Program-made: the position numbers and the translations under genes
The notes under the pieces: generated by a model
Database searches by the model: none
The model's input: the letters and a program-made list of their open reading frames with translations, nothing else
What the model was told of the DNA's origin: nothing
Shown here: positions 16,434 to 24,609 of the stretch, piece by piece
How the letters are laid out: each line of letters starts with the position of its first letter
Numbering within the stretch: position 1 is the first letter of the stretch
Assembly: GCF_000337615.1 (NCBI RefSeq)
Contig: NZ_AOII01000028.1
Span: 1 to 40,798, forward strand
From: Natrinema pallidum DSM 3751
Lineage (GTDB): Archaea; Halobacteriota; Halobacteria; Halobacteriales; Natrialbaceae
Length of the DNA: 40,798 bases
Reading direction: 5' to 3'

Positions 16434-16479
16434 TCACGAGACCGTCAGCCGTAAGTACGCGCTCTGAGAGTGTCCGGGT

Positions 16480-17352
16480 ATGGATGGCCGTGCTGTCGCC
16501 CCCGCAGCCGGGACGGTACTCAACGCGCTTGCGACCGGCACCGGGTCGGCGTTCGCGATCGATCTCGAGACGACCGCGACCGTCGAACTCACCGAGGACG
16601 GCGAGGTCGTCGGCGAGGTCGCCGGCCAACCCGAGGCCGATACGACGCTCATCGAACGCTGTGTGGCGATGGCGATCGGTGAGTACGCCGAGCAGGCCGG
16701 GCTGGACGACTCGACGGTCGGCGCTCGAGTCCGCACCGAAAGCGAGGTGCCCATGGCCGCCGGGCTGAAGAGTTCCAGCGCCGCCGCCAACGCGACGGTG
16801 CTCGCGACGCTGGACGCCCTCGCAGTCGCCGACGCGGTCGAGCGGATCGACGCCTGCCGACTGGGCGTTCGGGCCGCCCGCGACGCCGGCGTGACGGCGA
16901 CCGGGGCGTTCGACGACGCCAGCGCGAGCATGCTCGGCGGCGTGACGGTGACCGACAACACGGCCGACGCGCTCCTCGCTCGCGAGGAGATCGATTGGAA
17001 CGCGCTGGTCTACACGCCGCCCGAACAGGCCTACAGCGCCGACGCCGACGTATCGGCCTGCGAACGCGTCGCCCCGATGGCCGCCCTCGTCGAAGAACTC
17101 GCGCTCGACGGCCGCTACGGCGAGGCGATGACCGTCAACGGCTTCGCCTTCTCGGCTGCACTCGAGTTCCCGACGGGGCCGATGATCGACGCCTTGCCTG
17201 ACGTGACCGGCGTTTCGCTGTCGGGCACCGGCCCGAGCTACGTCGCCGTCGGGGAGCGGGACGCGCTCGAGACGGTTCAGGAACGGTGGAGCGAGCGGGA
17301 CGGAACGACACGGTTACTGCGAACGCGAACGGACGGCACACGACGGATATGA
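16480..17352 (+). CDS. aroK: Archaeal shikimate kinase (GHMP family)
   Basis: 290 residues. It phosphorylates shikimate with ATP in the chorismate pathway for aromatic amino acids. Archaea use this GHMP-type kinase, unrelated to bacterial AroK. The start MDGRAVAPAAGTVLNALATG fits the first GHMP motif. The ATP-binding loop PMAAGLKSSSAAANA (about 88-102) and the C-terminal GVSLSGTGPSYVAVG motif are intact. The last codons overlap the start of the chorismate mutase gene (ATGA), so two steps of the same pathway are translationally coupled. Confidence 0.97.
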   Translation: MDGRAVAPAAGTVLNALATGTGSAFAIDLETTATVELTEDGEVVGEVAGQPEADTTLIERCVAMAIGEYAEQAGLDDSTVGARVRTESEVPMAAGLKSSSAAANATVLATLDALAVADAVERIDACRLGVRAARDAGVTATGAFDDASASMLGGVTVTDNTADALLAREEIDWNALVYTPPEQAYSADADVSACERVAPMAALVEELALDGRYGEAMTVNGFAFSAALEFPTGPMIDALPDVTGVSLSGTGPSYVAVGERDALETVQERWSERDGTTRLLRTRTDGTRRI

Positions 17353-17684
17353 CTCGAGACCCAACTGATGCGGCGACGGACGGCGGAATCGACGAAGCGG
17401 AACGGACCCCCGAGGAGATGGACCTCGACGAACTGCGCGCGGAGATCCGGACGATCGACCGGGAACTCGTCGAGTTGATCGCCCAGCGAACCTACGTCGC
17501 GGATACCATCGCCGCGGTCAAAGACGAACAGGGGTTGCCGACGACCGACGAAACACAGGAACAGCAGGTCATGGAGCGGGCGGGGGAGAACGCCGAACGG
17601 TTCGACGTCGACGCGAACCTCGTCAAGGCGATTTTCCGACTCCTGATCGAACTGAACAAGGTAGAACAAAGACAAAACCGGTAA
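17349..17684 (+). CDS. aroQ: Chorismate mutase (AroQ class)
   Basis: 111 residues from ATG 17349, which overlaps the aroK stop by four bases. After an acidic N-terminal extension of about 22 residues, the all-helical chorismate mutase domain begins (MDLDELRAEIRTIDRELVEL, then IAQRTYVADTIAAVK), with the usual Arg and Lys active-site positions. The end is LIELNKVEQRQNR. It converts chorismate to prephenate, the first step to Phe and Tyr. Its last 36 bases occur again, diverged, at 19935 and 20471. Confidence 0.95.
   Translation: MTRDPTDAATDGGIDEAERTPEEMDLDELRAEIRTIDRELVELIAQRTYVADTIAAVKDEQGLPTTDETQEQQVMERAGENAERFDVDANLVKAIFRLLIELNKVEQRQNR
17649..17684 (+). repeat. aroQ 3'-end repeat, copy 1 (in the intact gene)
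   Basis: Codes for ELNKVEQRQNR and stop. The core aacaaggtagaacaaag (17655-17671) has related copies at 19935-19970 and 20471-20506, all on the plus strand and all ending in a stop. Confidence 0.7.
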
Positions 17685-18010
17685 ATCGCCGGACGGCGCG
17701 GTGATTTCGATTCGTGGAGAATACTCTTTAAGTAGGACATAAATCAACGAGACAGACAGCCAATATAATTGGATGTTCGGCTTTGTTAAACCACTCGGGA
17801 AGTGACAGGTGGTGCGTGCTGAATATAGAGCATGAATGCAGCACGTTGACTGTGTTCGACTCGGGAGTAGGCTGGATCAACTGCGAGGAACGCGTGTGTT
17901 TCTTGTAATCTGAAAGGCCACGATCGTGAATCGTGATCACCAACGGGAACGAACAGAAAGGCATTAATCGATGAGTACTCACCGGCCACGTAACGGGTTC
18001 TCCACCTCGT
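17685..18010. other. AT-richer gap between aroQ and the phosphate permease
   Basis: About 325 bases with no supported gene. The segment 17705-17800 is clearly AT-richer than its surroundings (ctctttaagtagg, caatataattgg). It lies just after copy 1 of the aroQ 3'-end repeat and may be the inner edge of an inserted segment. It presumably holds the permease promoter. Confidence 0.4.
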
Positions 18011-19225
18011 ATGTCATCTGTCATTGGAATCGTAGCTATCGCACTCGGCACGTCGCTATTCATGGCGTTTACCGTCGGAGCGAACAGCAACTCCGCACCC
18101 ATTGCGCCTGCTGTCGGCGCGAACGCGATCTCGACCCTCAAGGGAGCGTTAGTGGTCGGTATCGTCGCCGGTCTCGGGGCCGTCGCACAGGGCGGCAGTA
18201 TCTCGAAGACTATCGGGCATGGGCTGATTACAGGGGTCACGATCACACCCCTCGCCGCTGCCGCGACGTTGCTCACGGCAGCCACGCTCATCACGATCGG
18301 CAATACCTACGGCTATCCGATCCCCTCCGCGTTCACCGTGAGCGGGGCCGCCGTCGGCGCGGGCCTCGCACTCGGCGGTGGCCTCGCGGTCGGAACGTAC
18401 CTCCAGATTCTCGGGTTCTGGTTCGCAATCCCGGTCGTTGAGGGGGTACTCGCCTACGGTCTTGCACGACTCTTGCTTGGCGACCGGATTCCCGACACGA
18501 TCTCCATCCCGTTGCTGGTCGCCGGTGTCGGGTATGCGCTGGCCAACGTCCAACTCTCGTTCGTCTCGACGCCACGCGGTGAGCAGGGTTCGATCGCCGG
18601 CTTCCTTGCTCATCACCTGGCGGGGCAGTTTGGGCTCTTCGGGATCGACGGACTCGTGGTCGTCCTCGTCAGCGTCGTCATGGCACTCGCCGCGGTCGGG
18701 GTGACCTACAGACAGTTGGACAAGGACGTGACGACGGGGATCAATCGCATCCTGATTGCGCTCGCCCTCGTCGTCGTGTTTACGAGCGGCGGGACGCAGG
18801 TCGGCCTCGCAACCGGGCCGCTGGAGCCGGTCTTCTCGTCCGCACTCGGGCTGCCGGGGCTGTACTTGCTCGCGCTCGGCGGCCTCGGTATCCTGTTGGG
18901 CGGCTGGATTCGGTCGCCGCGGCTCATTCAGGCTGTGTCCCGCGAGTACGCGTCTCTTGGGCCCAAGCGGTCGATTGCCGCGTTCATCCCTGCGTTCCTC
19001 GTCGCGCAGACCGCGATCGTCCTCGGCTTCCCTATCTCGTTCAACAAGGTGATGATTTCGAGTATCGTTGGGGCTGGTCTCGTCGGTGGGTCGTCCGAGT
19101 CAGGTGGCGTATCTGCCAAGAAGACGGGCTATACAGTCGGTGCGTGGATCGGTTCGATGGTCGGCGGTGCAGCGATCAGTTTCGCGCTGTACCACGCCCT
19201 CGCCGCTGTTGTCGGTTCAGGGTAA
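18011..19225 (+). CDS. PiT-family inorganic phosphate permease
   Basis: 404 residues, strongly hydrophobic with about ten to twelve membrane helices. The N-terminal signature GANSNSAPIAPAVGANAIS and the C-terminal half KKTGYTVGAWIGSMVGGAAI fit the inverted-repeat fold of PiT transporters, which move phosphate with Na+ or H+. The loop FNKVMISSIVGAGLVGG is also typical. The stop touches the stop of the convergent gene at 19226. It lies between copies 1 and 2 of the aroQ 3'-end repeat, so it may have come in on an inserted segment. No phoU-like gene is beside it. Confidence 0.92.
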   Translation: MSSVIGIVAIALGTSLFMAFTVGANSNSAPIAPAVGANAISTLKGALVVGIVAGLGAVAQGGSISKTIGHGLITGVTITPLAAAATLLTAATLITIGNTYGYPIPSAFTVSGAAVGAGLALGGGLAVGTYLQILGFWFAIPVVEGVLAYGLARLLLGDRIPDTISIPLLVAGVGYALANVQLSFVSTPRGEQGSIAGFLAHHLAGQFGLFGIDGLVVVLVSVVMALAAVGVTYRQLDKDVTTGINRILIALALVVVFTSGGTQVGLATGPLEPVFSSALGLPGLYLLALGGLGILLGGWIRSPRLIQAVSREYASLGPKRSIAAFIPAFLVAQTAIVLGFPISFNKVMISSIVGAGLVGGSSESGGVSAKKTGYTVGAWIGSMVGGAAISFALYHALAAVVGSG

Positions 19226-19555
19226 TCAGACGTGAGTCAGTGTGATGAGGTCTGCCACAGCGGAGCTTTCTTTCATTTCTGACCACCTCTCGAAATCGGT
19301 CGTCCGTTCCACAAAGTCGTTGCGCTCATTGGCAGACAATCGTCGGATGCCAGCGATGGAATCACGCTCGCAGGGGCTAGCTTGGCAAAACGCGTCGAAT
19401 GATTCAAACTCGGTATAGCGCTGGATAAACGAGTCCGCAAAGAACGCATCCGCGTCGTACGAATTGCGCGTCTCCGGTGCGATAGCCTGTTCAATTACCG
19501 CCCTGACACGGGTGGAAACCGGGTCGTCTGTCTTGACCTGAAGGTCAAGAACCAT
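19226..19555 (-). CDS. Hypothetical haloarchaeal protein
   Basis: 109 residues, soluble and acidic (MVLDLQVKTDDPVSTRVRAV, a middle with DADAFFADSFIQRYTEFESF, and DFCQASPCERDS-like segment; ends ADLITLTHV). No catalytic motif is visible; three Asp/Glu-rich helices and a CERD segment stand out. Its stop abuts that of the permease. I do not recognise the family with confidence. Codon use supports a real gene. Confidence 0.7.
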   Translation of the reverse strand: MVLDLQVKTDDPVSTRVRAVIEQAIAPETRNSYDADAFFADSFIQRYTEFESFDAFCQASPCERDSIAGIRRLSANERNDFVERTTDFERWSEMKESSAVADLITLTHV

Positions 19556-19589
19556 ACGGATGTATTCCTCTGAAATCCATTAAATCTGG

Positions 19590-19770
19590 TACGGGGCACC
19601 CGAACACGAGGAGCAGGCGACCGCACCCGAGGTTGTCGTGGATGCTGTCGATGGCGTATCGAATCTCGAGTATGAGACGACCGTTGATTCTTTCTGAGTC
19701 TGTCCTGAACGATCCCGACGCCTACGTTCTCGCGCCGGATCGTGCGAGACTCGCGACGTGTATGCAGCAC
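19590..19770 (+). pseudogene. Decayed gene fragment
   Basis: Two protein-like stretches lie in adjacent frames: GAPEHEEQATAPEVVVDAVD then GVSNLEYETTVDSF and a stop near 19697, and ESVLNDPDAYVLAPDRARLA then TCMQ up to about 19775. One frameshift at about 19693-19697 would join them. The family is not recognised and no start is seen. It sits between copies 1 and 2 of the aroQ-end repeat. Confidence 0.35.
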
Positions 19771-19934
19771 AAATCCTGAAACATATCACCGACCGAGGGA
19801 TTCAACAAGGGCCTCATATCACCATCGTTGTTTCTTTATATAGGGTTGTGGTTCGAGGTCTCTGACGACTGATATCGGCGACCTTGAATGCATGACCGCT
19901 TAATTTTCCACGAGAATCCATGGTGGATTGCAGC

Positions 19935-19970
19935 GACCTGAACAAAGTTGAGCAACGGGAGAGTCGGTAG
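19935..19970 (+). repeat. aroQ 3'-end repeat, copy 2
   Basis: Codes for DLNKVEQRESR and stop, against ELNKVEQRQNR in the intact gene. In the LNKVEQR core, differences are mostly at third codon positions (aaa/aag, gtt/gta, gag/gaa), the mark of a segment that once ended a working aroQ. No chorismate mutase body precedes it. Confidence 0.65.
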
Positions 19971-20047
19971 CGAGTAGGATAGCTCGGCATTCGCTCGCCC
20001 CGGACACTCCCGTCTCTTTTTTCGGCAGAAAGAGAACACGAAGACCG

Positions 20048-20411
20048 ATGATCTCGAAGGAGAAGATGCTGAACGGAGACCTCTACGACGCCGACGACCT
20101 TCGACTGCGTCGTCTTGGACGTGTGCCGAGTGGACATCGGGAAGAACTGCCGACTCGGACCGGGCGTCCACATCTACACGGCGACTCATCCGCTCGATGC
20201 AACTGAGCGAATCAAGGGGCCGGAGTACGGAAAACCGGTCACGATCGGTGACAACGTCTGGATTGGTGGCCAGGCGATTCTCAACCCCGGCGTGACGGTT
20301 GGAGATGACGCCGTCATCGCGTCCGGCGAAGTCGTAACCGAGGACGTTCCTGACGAGGTCGTCGTTCAAGGGAATCCTGCCGCGGTGGTTAAACAACTAA
20401 AGACGAACTGA
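20048..20411 (+). pseudogene. Sugar O-acetyltransferase (maltose/NodL type) with internal deletion
   Basis: The start [17 protein letters not shown] is the beginning of the Mac domain of maltose-type acetyltransferases. At about 20100 it joins, out of frame, [20 protein letters not shown], which continues with [31 protein letters not shown] and [20 protein letters not shown], the left-handed beta-helix and end of the same family. About 70-80 residues of the middle are missing relative to a normal protein of around 185, and the fusion shifts the frame. The catalytic His region (TATHPLD) survives, but no functional protein is expected. Bracketed by copies 2 and 3 of the aroQ-end repeat. Confidence 0.8.
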
Positions 20412-20470
20412 ACCCGCCGGTACGGGGGCAGAAAGCGGCAAACTGAGCGAAATTTGTAACGCGAGTTATT

Positions 20471-20506
20471 GACCGGAACAAGGTCGAACAACGGGACGAG
20501 AGATAG
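20471..20506 (+). repeat. aroQ 3'-end repeat, copy 3
   Basis: Codes for DRNKVEQRDER and stop. The core ggaacaaggtcgaacaacg differs from the aroQ end at few positions, mostly synonymous. Together with copy 2 it brackets the deleted acetyltransferase gene. Confidence 0.65.
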
Positions 20507-20584
20507 CACAACAGGAATATCGGAGGGCGTGTACCGGTCTGTTCGGTTGGGACGCTTCCGATTGCTGTTCAGCTGGTTCTTCGA

Positions 20585-20980
20585 TCACAGTTCACTATCG
20601 CGGATGACCATCACTTTCACTCGGCGCACCCCGTCGAAATCACGTAGTCGATATGTGAGTTCGCGCACCCGTTCGGCAGAACCGCGACAAAACAGCGATT
20701 CGAGACACCACTCGCCTTGATGCGTGTGGCTCGTATTGAGAATCACGTCCTGATACTCGTGTTGGACGCCGTGGAGTTCCTGAATCACGTCGTGATGACG
20801 GTAGTCGAATCCCACGAGCGCGACGATCTCACCGATCGTATCCTCGAGTCGAGCGTGGGCTTCGATGAATTCCAGCATCGCTTCTCTGACGGCTCGGGAC
20901 CGATTCTCGAGTCCCTCGTCCTGCCACACCCGGTCGAACTCCTCGATCACTTCGTCGGGAATGTTGAAACTCGTTCGCAT
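20585..20980 (-). CDS. nikR: NikR nickel-responsive regulator
   Basis: 131 residues from MRTSFNIPDE (20980); an in-frame ATG at 20989 adds only MNP. The N-terminal ribbon-helix-helix (1-40, RTSFNIPDEVIEEFDRV...SRAVREAM) binds DNA. The C-terminal ACT-like domain holds a nickel site: His74, His85, His87 (HTHQGEWC) and Cys92. The His-to-Cys spacing is one residue shorter than in E. coli NikR. With nickel bound it represses uptake genes. It is divergent from the NicO-type permease at 21087, which is its likely target. The 106 bases between the starts must hold both promoters and the operator. Confidence 0.93.
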   Translation of the reverse strand: MRTSFNIPDEVIEEFDRVWQDEGLENRSRAVREAMLEFIEAHARLEDTIGEIVALVGFDYRHHDVIQELHGVQHEYQDVILNTSHTHQGEWCLESLFCRGSAERVRELTYRLRDFDGVRRVKVMVIRDSEL

Positions 20981-21086
20981 CGGGTTCAACTGACTCGCGC
21001 AGATACAAGAGGGTCGTTATGACGAATCCCCCGATCCGGTATTAACAATCCCTAAGCTTGCTAGTTTCTGCGTGTCGAGTGAGTCG

Positions 21087-21896
21087 ATGGTTCCACACGA
21101 GATACTTGGTCCGCTCGTCGGTGCTGTCGTGCTCGGTGCGATCCATGGGATCGAACCGGGCCACGGCTGGCCGGTCGCCGCCTCGTACGCGCTCGATCAA
21201 ACGAACAAATGGGTGTACGGGCTTGCGGCGAGTCTGCTCATCGGAATCGGCCATCTCATCAGCAGCCTCGCAATGGTGGCCGTCTTCTTCTACGCGACGG
21301 ACTACTTCGACCTCACACGACTCAATGACCCACTCACGGTTTTCGGTGGCATCCAAATCGGCGGCCCTGTGAGTCTCGTCGCCGGGCTACTGCTTCTCGC
21401 ACTCGGGATTCGCGAATACACTCACGGCCACTCGCACGGAGAGGCCGGACACATTCACGGCGACCACAGCCACGATCACTCCCCCGCAGAGCACGGCCAC
21501 GAGCACGACATCGGTTCGTCGGATGGGGGACTGGCTCGGCTGAAGCGACGCCTCCCGTTCGGAGGAAATTCCTCACACACTCATTCGCACGATGAACCCG
21601 ACGATACCGCTGCCCGTGGCCTTCTCGGAATCGCATGGTTTGCGTTCGTCCTCGGGTTCGCTCACGAGGAGGAGTTCGAGATTATCGCGCTGTGCGCCGG
21701 CTCGAATTACTGTCTCGAACTGATGGGCGCATACGCCATCACGGTCGTCATCGGTATCGTCGGGCTGACGCTGCTACTGATCGCAGGCTATCAAAACTTC
21801 GAACACGAAATCGAGCAGTACACACCGTATCTCCCGGCATTTTCGGCGTCGGTCCTCATCTTCATGGGACTCGGATTCATTACGGGACTCTTTTAA
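21087..21896 (+). CDS. NicO-type nickel/cobalt permease with His-rich loop
   Basis: 269 residues from ATG 21087; a GTG at 21072 is an alternative. Six or so membrane helices. The first has HGIEPGHGWPVAASYALD, the nickel/cobalt transporter signature (H..E.GH). A long cytoplasmic or exposed loop is packed with His (HGHSHGEAGHIHGDHSHDHS), then HGHEHD and HTHSHDEPD; such loops buffer metal. A second signature, GFAHEEEFEI, lies in a later helix. It probably imports Ni2+ or Co2+, under control of the divergent NikR. Confidence 0.9.
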   Translation: MVPHEILGPLVGAVVLGAIHGIEPGHGWPVAASYALDQTNKWVYGLAASLLIGIGHLISSLAMVAVFFYATDYFDLTRLNDPLTVFGGIQIGGPVSLVAGLLLLALGIREYTHGHSHGEAGHIHGDHSHDHSPAEHGHEHDIGSSDGGLARLKRRLPFGGNSSHTHSHDEPDDTAARGLLGIAWFAFVLGFAHEEEFEIIALCAGSNYCLELMGAYAITVVIGIVGLTLLLIAGYQNFEHEIEQYTPYLPAFSASVLIFMGLGFITGLF

Positions 21897-22068
21897 TCAG
21901 TTTTAGCGCGACTCGTTCCGCCTCGAGGACTTCGTGGGCCATCTCGGCTGAACGTCGTCATCCCCGAACTGGGGTCGGTGACGATCGGTAGAACGATCTG
22001 TCGCCGTTCTGCATTCCCGTCCGGGAACGAACACGTCGCAAAGCACGTCTCGCCCCGGCTCGGGCCGT

Positions 22069-24606
22069 CTAGTACTTCCCGGTCAGTGAGCGAACCGACG
22101 CCCGCCACTGCACGTCATCGAGTGGACCGAATCGCCGCTCGAGGCGGTCCCAGACGACGATCGTCGAGGGCAGGAGGAGGATCGACGTGAGGTAGGCATA
22201 GAAGACCCCCAGCGCGAGCAGGAGTCCGAACTCCATGATCAGGGGGATCAAGGCGAGATACAACACGCCGAGTCCGCAGACGGTCGTGAGCATGCTGCCC
22301 GTCAGGGCACCGCCGGTTCCGCGAACGGTAACCGCCAGCGCCTCGTGGACGTCGGCCCCGGCCTCGTACTCGTCGACGAATCGGTGCATGAAGTGGACCG
22401 TGTAGTCGACGCCCAGTCCGATCGAGACCGAAAGGATGGGGGCATTAAACGGCGACAGCGGGACATCGAACAGCCGCATCGACGCCGCGAGCATCGCGAC
22501 CGTCACGAGGACCGGCACGAGGTTGATCACACCGTAGATCATCCGGCCCTCGAGCCACCAGTAGGACAGCATCAGGAAGCCCGCGGTGAGGATGAACGCG
22601 ACGATGAGGCTCCTGATCGCCGAGTCGCTGATGCGGTCGATGACGGCCTGATTGACCACCAGACTCCCCGTGGCCGTCGCGTCCATGGACATGTTGACGG
22701 CGACCGCCTCGGCGGCGTTCGTCGCATCGGTCTGATCGGCATCGACATCCACCTGGTAGACGATCCGGGTCGCGCTCCGGTCGCTCGTGACGTACTGGTG
22801 AGCGGCGTCCGACTCGAGCAGTTCGTCGTAGACGTGATCGACGTTTCGGTTCGGCAGTTCGTCGCCGTTCGAATCGGCTCGCGTGACCGTCGCTGCGAAC
22901 TCGGGATCGGTCGATTGCCGTTCTTTAAGAGCGCTTACGAGACTGTCCGCTTCTGCCCGCCGGTCGGTTTCGACGAACGCGTCGGGCGGCTCCGTGACTG
23001 CACGGTCGACCTCGCGGAATGCGGCGGCCGATCTGACGTCGGGGTCGTCGACGTAGACGGTAACCGAGCCCACGAACCCCTGATCGAAGTCCTCCTCGAG
23101 GTAGTCGAGGACAGTCATGAACGTATACTCGCCGGGTGCAAACGGCTCGGGAAGCCGTTCGTACTGGGCGATCCGCTCCTCGTCCGGGAAGAACGCCTCC
23201 TGTGAGAACTCCGTGTCGACGCCCGTCCCGTAGCCGGCCGCTGCCGCACCGAAGACGAGCGCGCTCACGAGGACGATGACGGGAGCGATCCGTGCCGCTT
23301 TCGTTCCCACGGGGAGAACGCGTCCGAGGATCGAGTCCTCGCTTCCGAGGGGTCTCGTTCCGAAACTCGGCATACGGGTCCCCTCACGGAGTCCGTCCAG
23401 GCCGACCTTCCCGGCCGGCAGGAAGAAACCGAAGATGAGGAAGGTGAAGCTAATACCGACGGCGGCGACGATACCGAAATCACGAAGTTGGGAGAGCGAA
23501 CTCGTCAGGTTCGCGGCGAACCCGATGACGGTCGTGAGCGTGACGATCAAAAATGCACCCGAGAGCTGTCGCGACGTGATGGCCATTGCGTCGCCGATCT
23601 CCGCTCCCGCCGCCCGCTCTTCGCGATACCGGTTGATGATGTGGATTCCGAAGTCGATCCCGACGGCGAGCAACAGCGGAAAGACCGTGATCAGCGAGTC
23701 CGAGAACGGGATGTTCGCATAGCCCATGAATCCGAACGTCCAGATCAACGTCATGACCAGCGCGACCAATCCGAGCGCGAGATCGATCGGGTCGCGGTAC
23801 GCGACCAACAGGAAAAACATGATCAACACCAGCGCCGCCGGGAACACGACGATCGCGGTGTCGCCGAGCAACTGCAGCGTCTCTTCCTGAATGATTGCGT
23901 CACCGAACACCTCGACGTTTTCACCCGTCTCGTAGCCCTCGATCTCGTTCGCTAACTCGACGGTCCCAGTCTGTAATTCGGCTCTGTCGTCCGAATCAGC
24001 CTTCGGGGGCGTCTCGTACGTGACCGCGATCTGCGCGACGTCGGCCTGTGCCGACTCCCGGGTGAAGTCCGTACTCACCGGCAACCCCGCGGCTTCGTCG
24101 GCATCCGCGATCGCCGCTTCCAGGTCCCGTTGGGTAGCCCGCTCGACGGCACGTCGCTGTTCCTCGCGTGTTTCAGCGTCCGGATCGAGTTGGCGAGCGA
24201 CCAACGAGGCCGGACTCGTCGTCGATGCGATCCTGAGTCCGTCCGCGTGTTCCGCACGCTCCTGGAACACGAGCATCCGACGGAGACTCGACTTCGAGAG
24301 GGTGTTTCGCTCGTCGGTGATGAAGAGGTTCGCGCTCGAGTTGCCGCTCTCGCGGCCCTCGGCCTGGAAATCGTCCTGCATGTCCTCGAGCGCCTCCTGT
24401 TCTTCGAGCCCGTCGGTAAACTGGTCGGTTCCGGCCTGTTGTTCGCCACCGCCACCCATACCACCGACGAACAGCACGGTAACGATGACGAACGCGAGAA
24501 CGACCTGCCAGGGTCGGTCGGTGATCACTGCATTGACCCGCCGTCCGAGCGACGACTCGTGCTCCGTTGAGTCGGTCCCGCCGCAGATTTCATCGAGGTC
24601 CGGCAT
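22069..24606 (-). CDS. RND/MMPL-family exporter (copy 1)
   Basis: 845 residues with the RND plan: one helix (about 33-52), a large extracellular domain, helices 2-6 (about 255-460), a second extracellular domain, and helices 7-12 (about 665-830). The helix-4 motif VGIDFGIHIINRYREE and the helix-10 motif GLGVDYTVHFMHRF (Asp734) carry the paired Asp residues used for proton coupling in MmpL proteins. It follows the COG1361-like gene by 3 bases, so both are one operon. Archaeal members of this group are thought to move lipids or other hydrophobic molecules; the substrate here is unknown. A paralog lies at 32703. Confidence 0.93.
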   Translation of the reverse strand: MPDLDEICGGTDSTEHESSLGRRVNAVITDRPWQVVLAFVIVTVLFVGGMGGGGEQQAGTDQFTDGLEEQEALEDMQDDFQAEGRESGNSSANLFITDERNTLSKSSLRRMLVFQERAEHADGLRIASTTSPASLVARQLDPDAETREEQRRAVERATQRDLEAAIADADEAAGLPVSTDFTRESAQADVAQIAVTYETPPKADSDDRAELQTGTVELANEIEGYETGENVEVFGDAIIQEETLQLLGDTAIVVFPAALVLIMFFLLVAYRDPIDLALGLVALVMTLIWTFGFMGYANIPFSDSLITVFPLLLAVGIDFGIHIINRYREERAAGAEIGDAMAITSRQLSGAFLIVTLTTVIGFAANLTSSLSQLRDFGIVAAVGISFTFLIFGFFLPAGKVGLDGLREGTRMPSFGTRPLGSEDSILGRVLPVGTKAARIAPVIVLVSALVFGAAAAGYGTGVDTEFSQEAFFPDEERIAQYERLPEPFAPGEYTFMTVLDYLEEDFDQGFVGSVTVYVDDPDVRSAAAFREVDRAVTEPPDAFVETDRRAEADSLVSALKERQSTDPEFAATVTRADSNGDELPNRNVDHVYDELLESDAAHQYVTSDRSATRIVYQVDVDADQTDATNAAEAVAVNMSMDATATGSLVVNQAVIDRISDSAIRSLIVAFILTAGFLMLSYWWLEGRMIYGVINLVPVLVTVAMLAASMRLFDVPLSPFNAPILSVSIGLGVDYTVHFMHRFVDEYEAGADVHEALAVTVRGTGGALTGSMLTTVCGLGVLYLALIPLIMEFGLLLALGVFYAYLTSILLLPSTIVVWDRLERRFGPLDDVQWRASVRSLTGKY

Positions 24607-24609
24607 CGG

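Noticed and set aside
17728-18303. 191-codon minus-strand frame
   Set aside because: Mostly antisense to the start of the phosphate permease; no domain or plausible start.
20471-20506. Chance match to the chorismate mutase end
   Set aside because: Rejected as chance: three NKVEQR-plus-stop copies in 3 kb, in one direction and with largely synonymous changes, are unlikely to be random.
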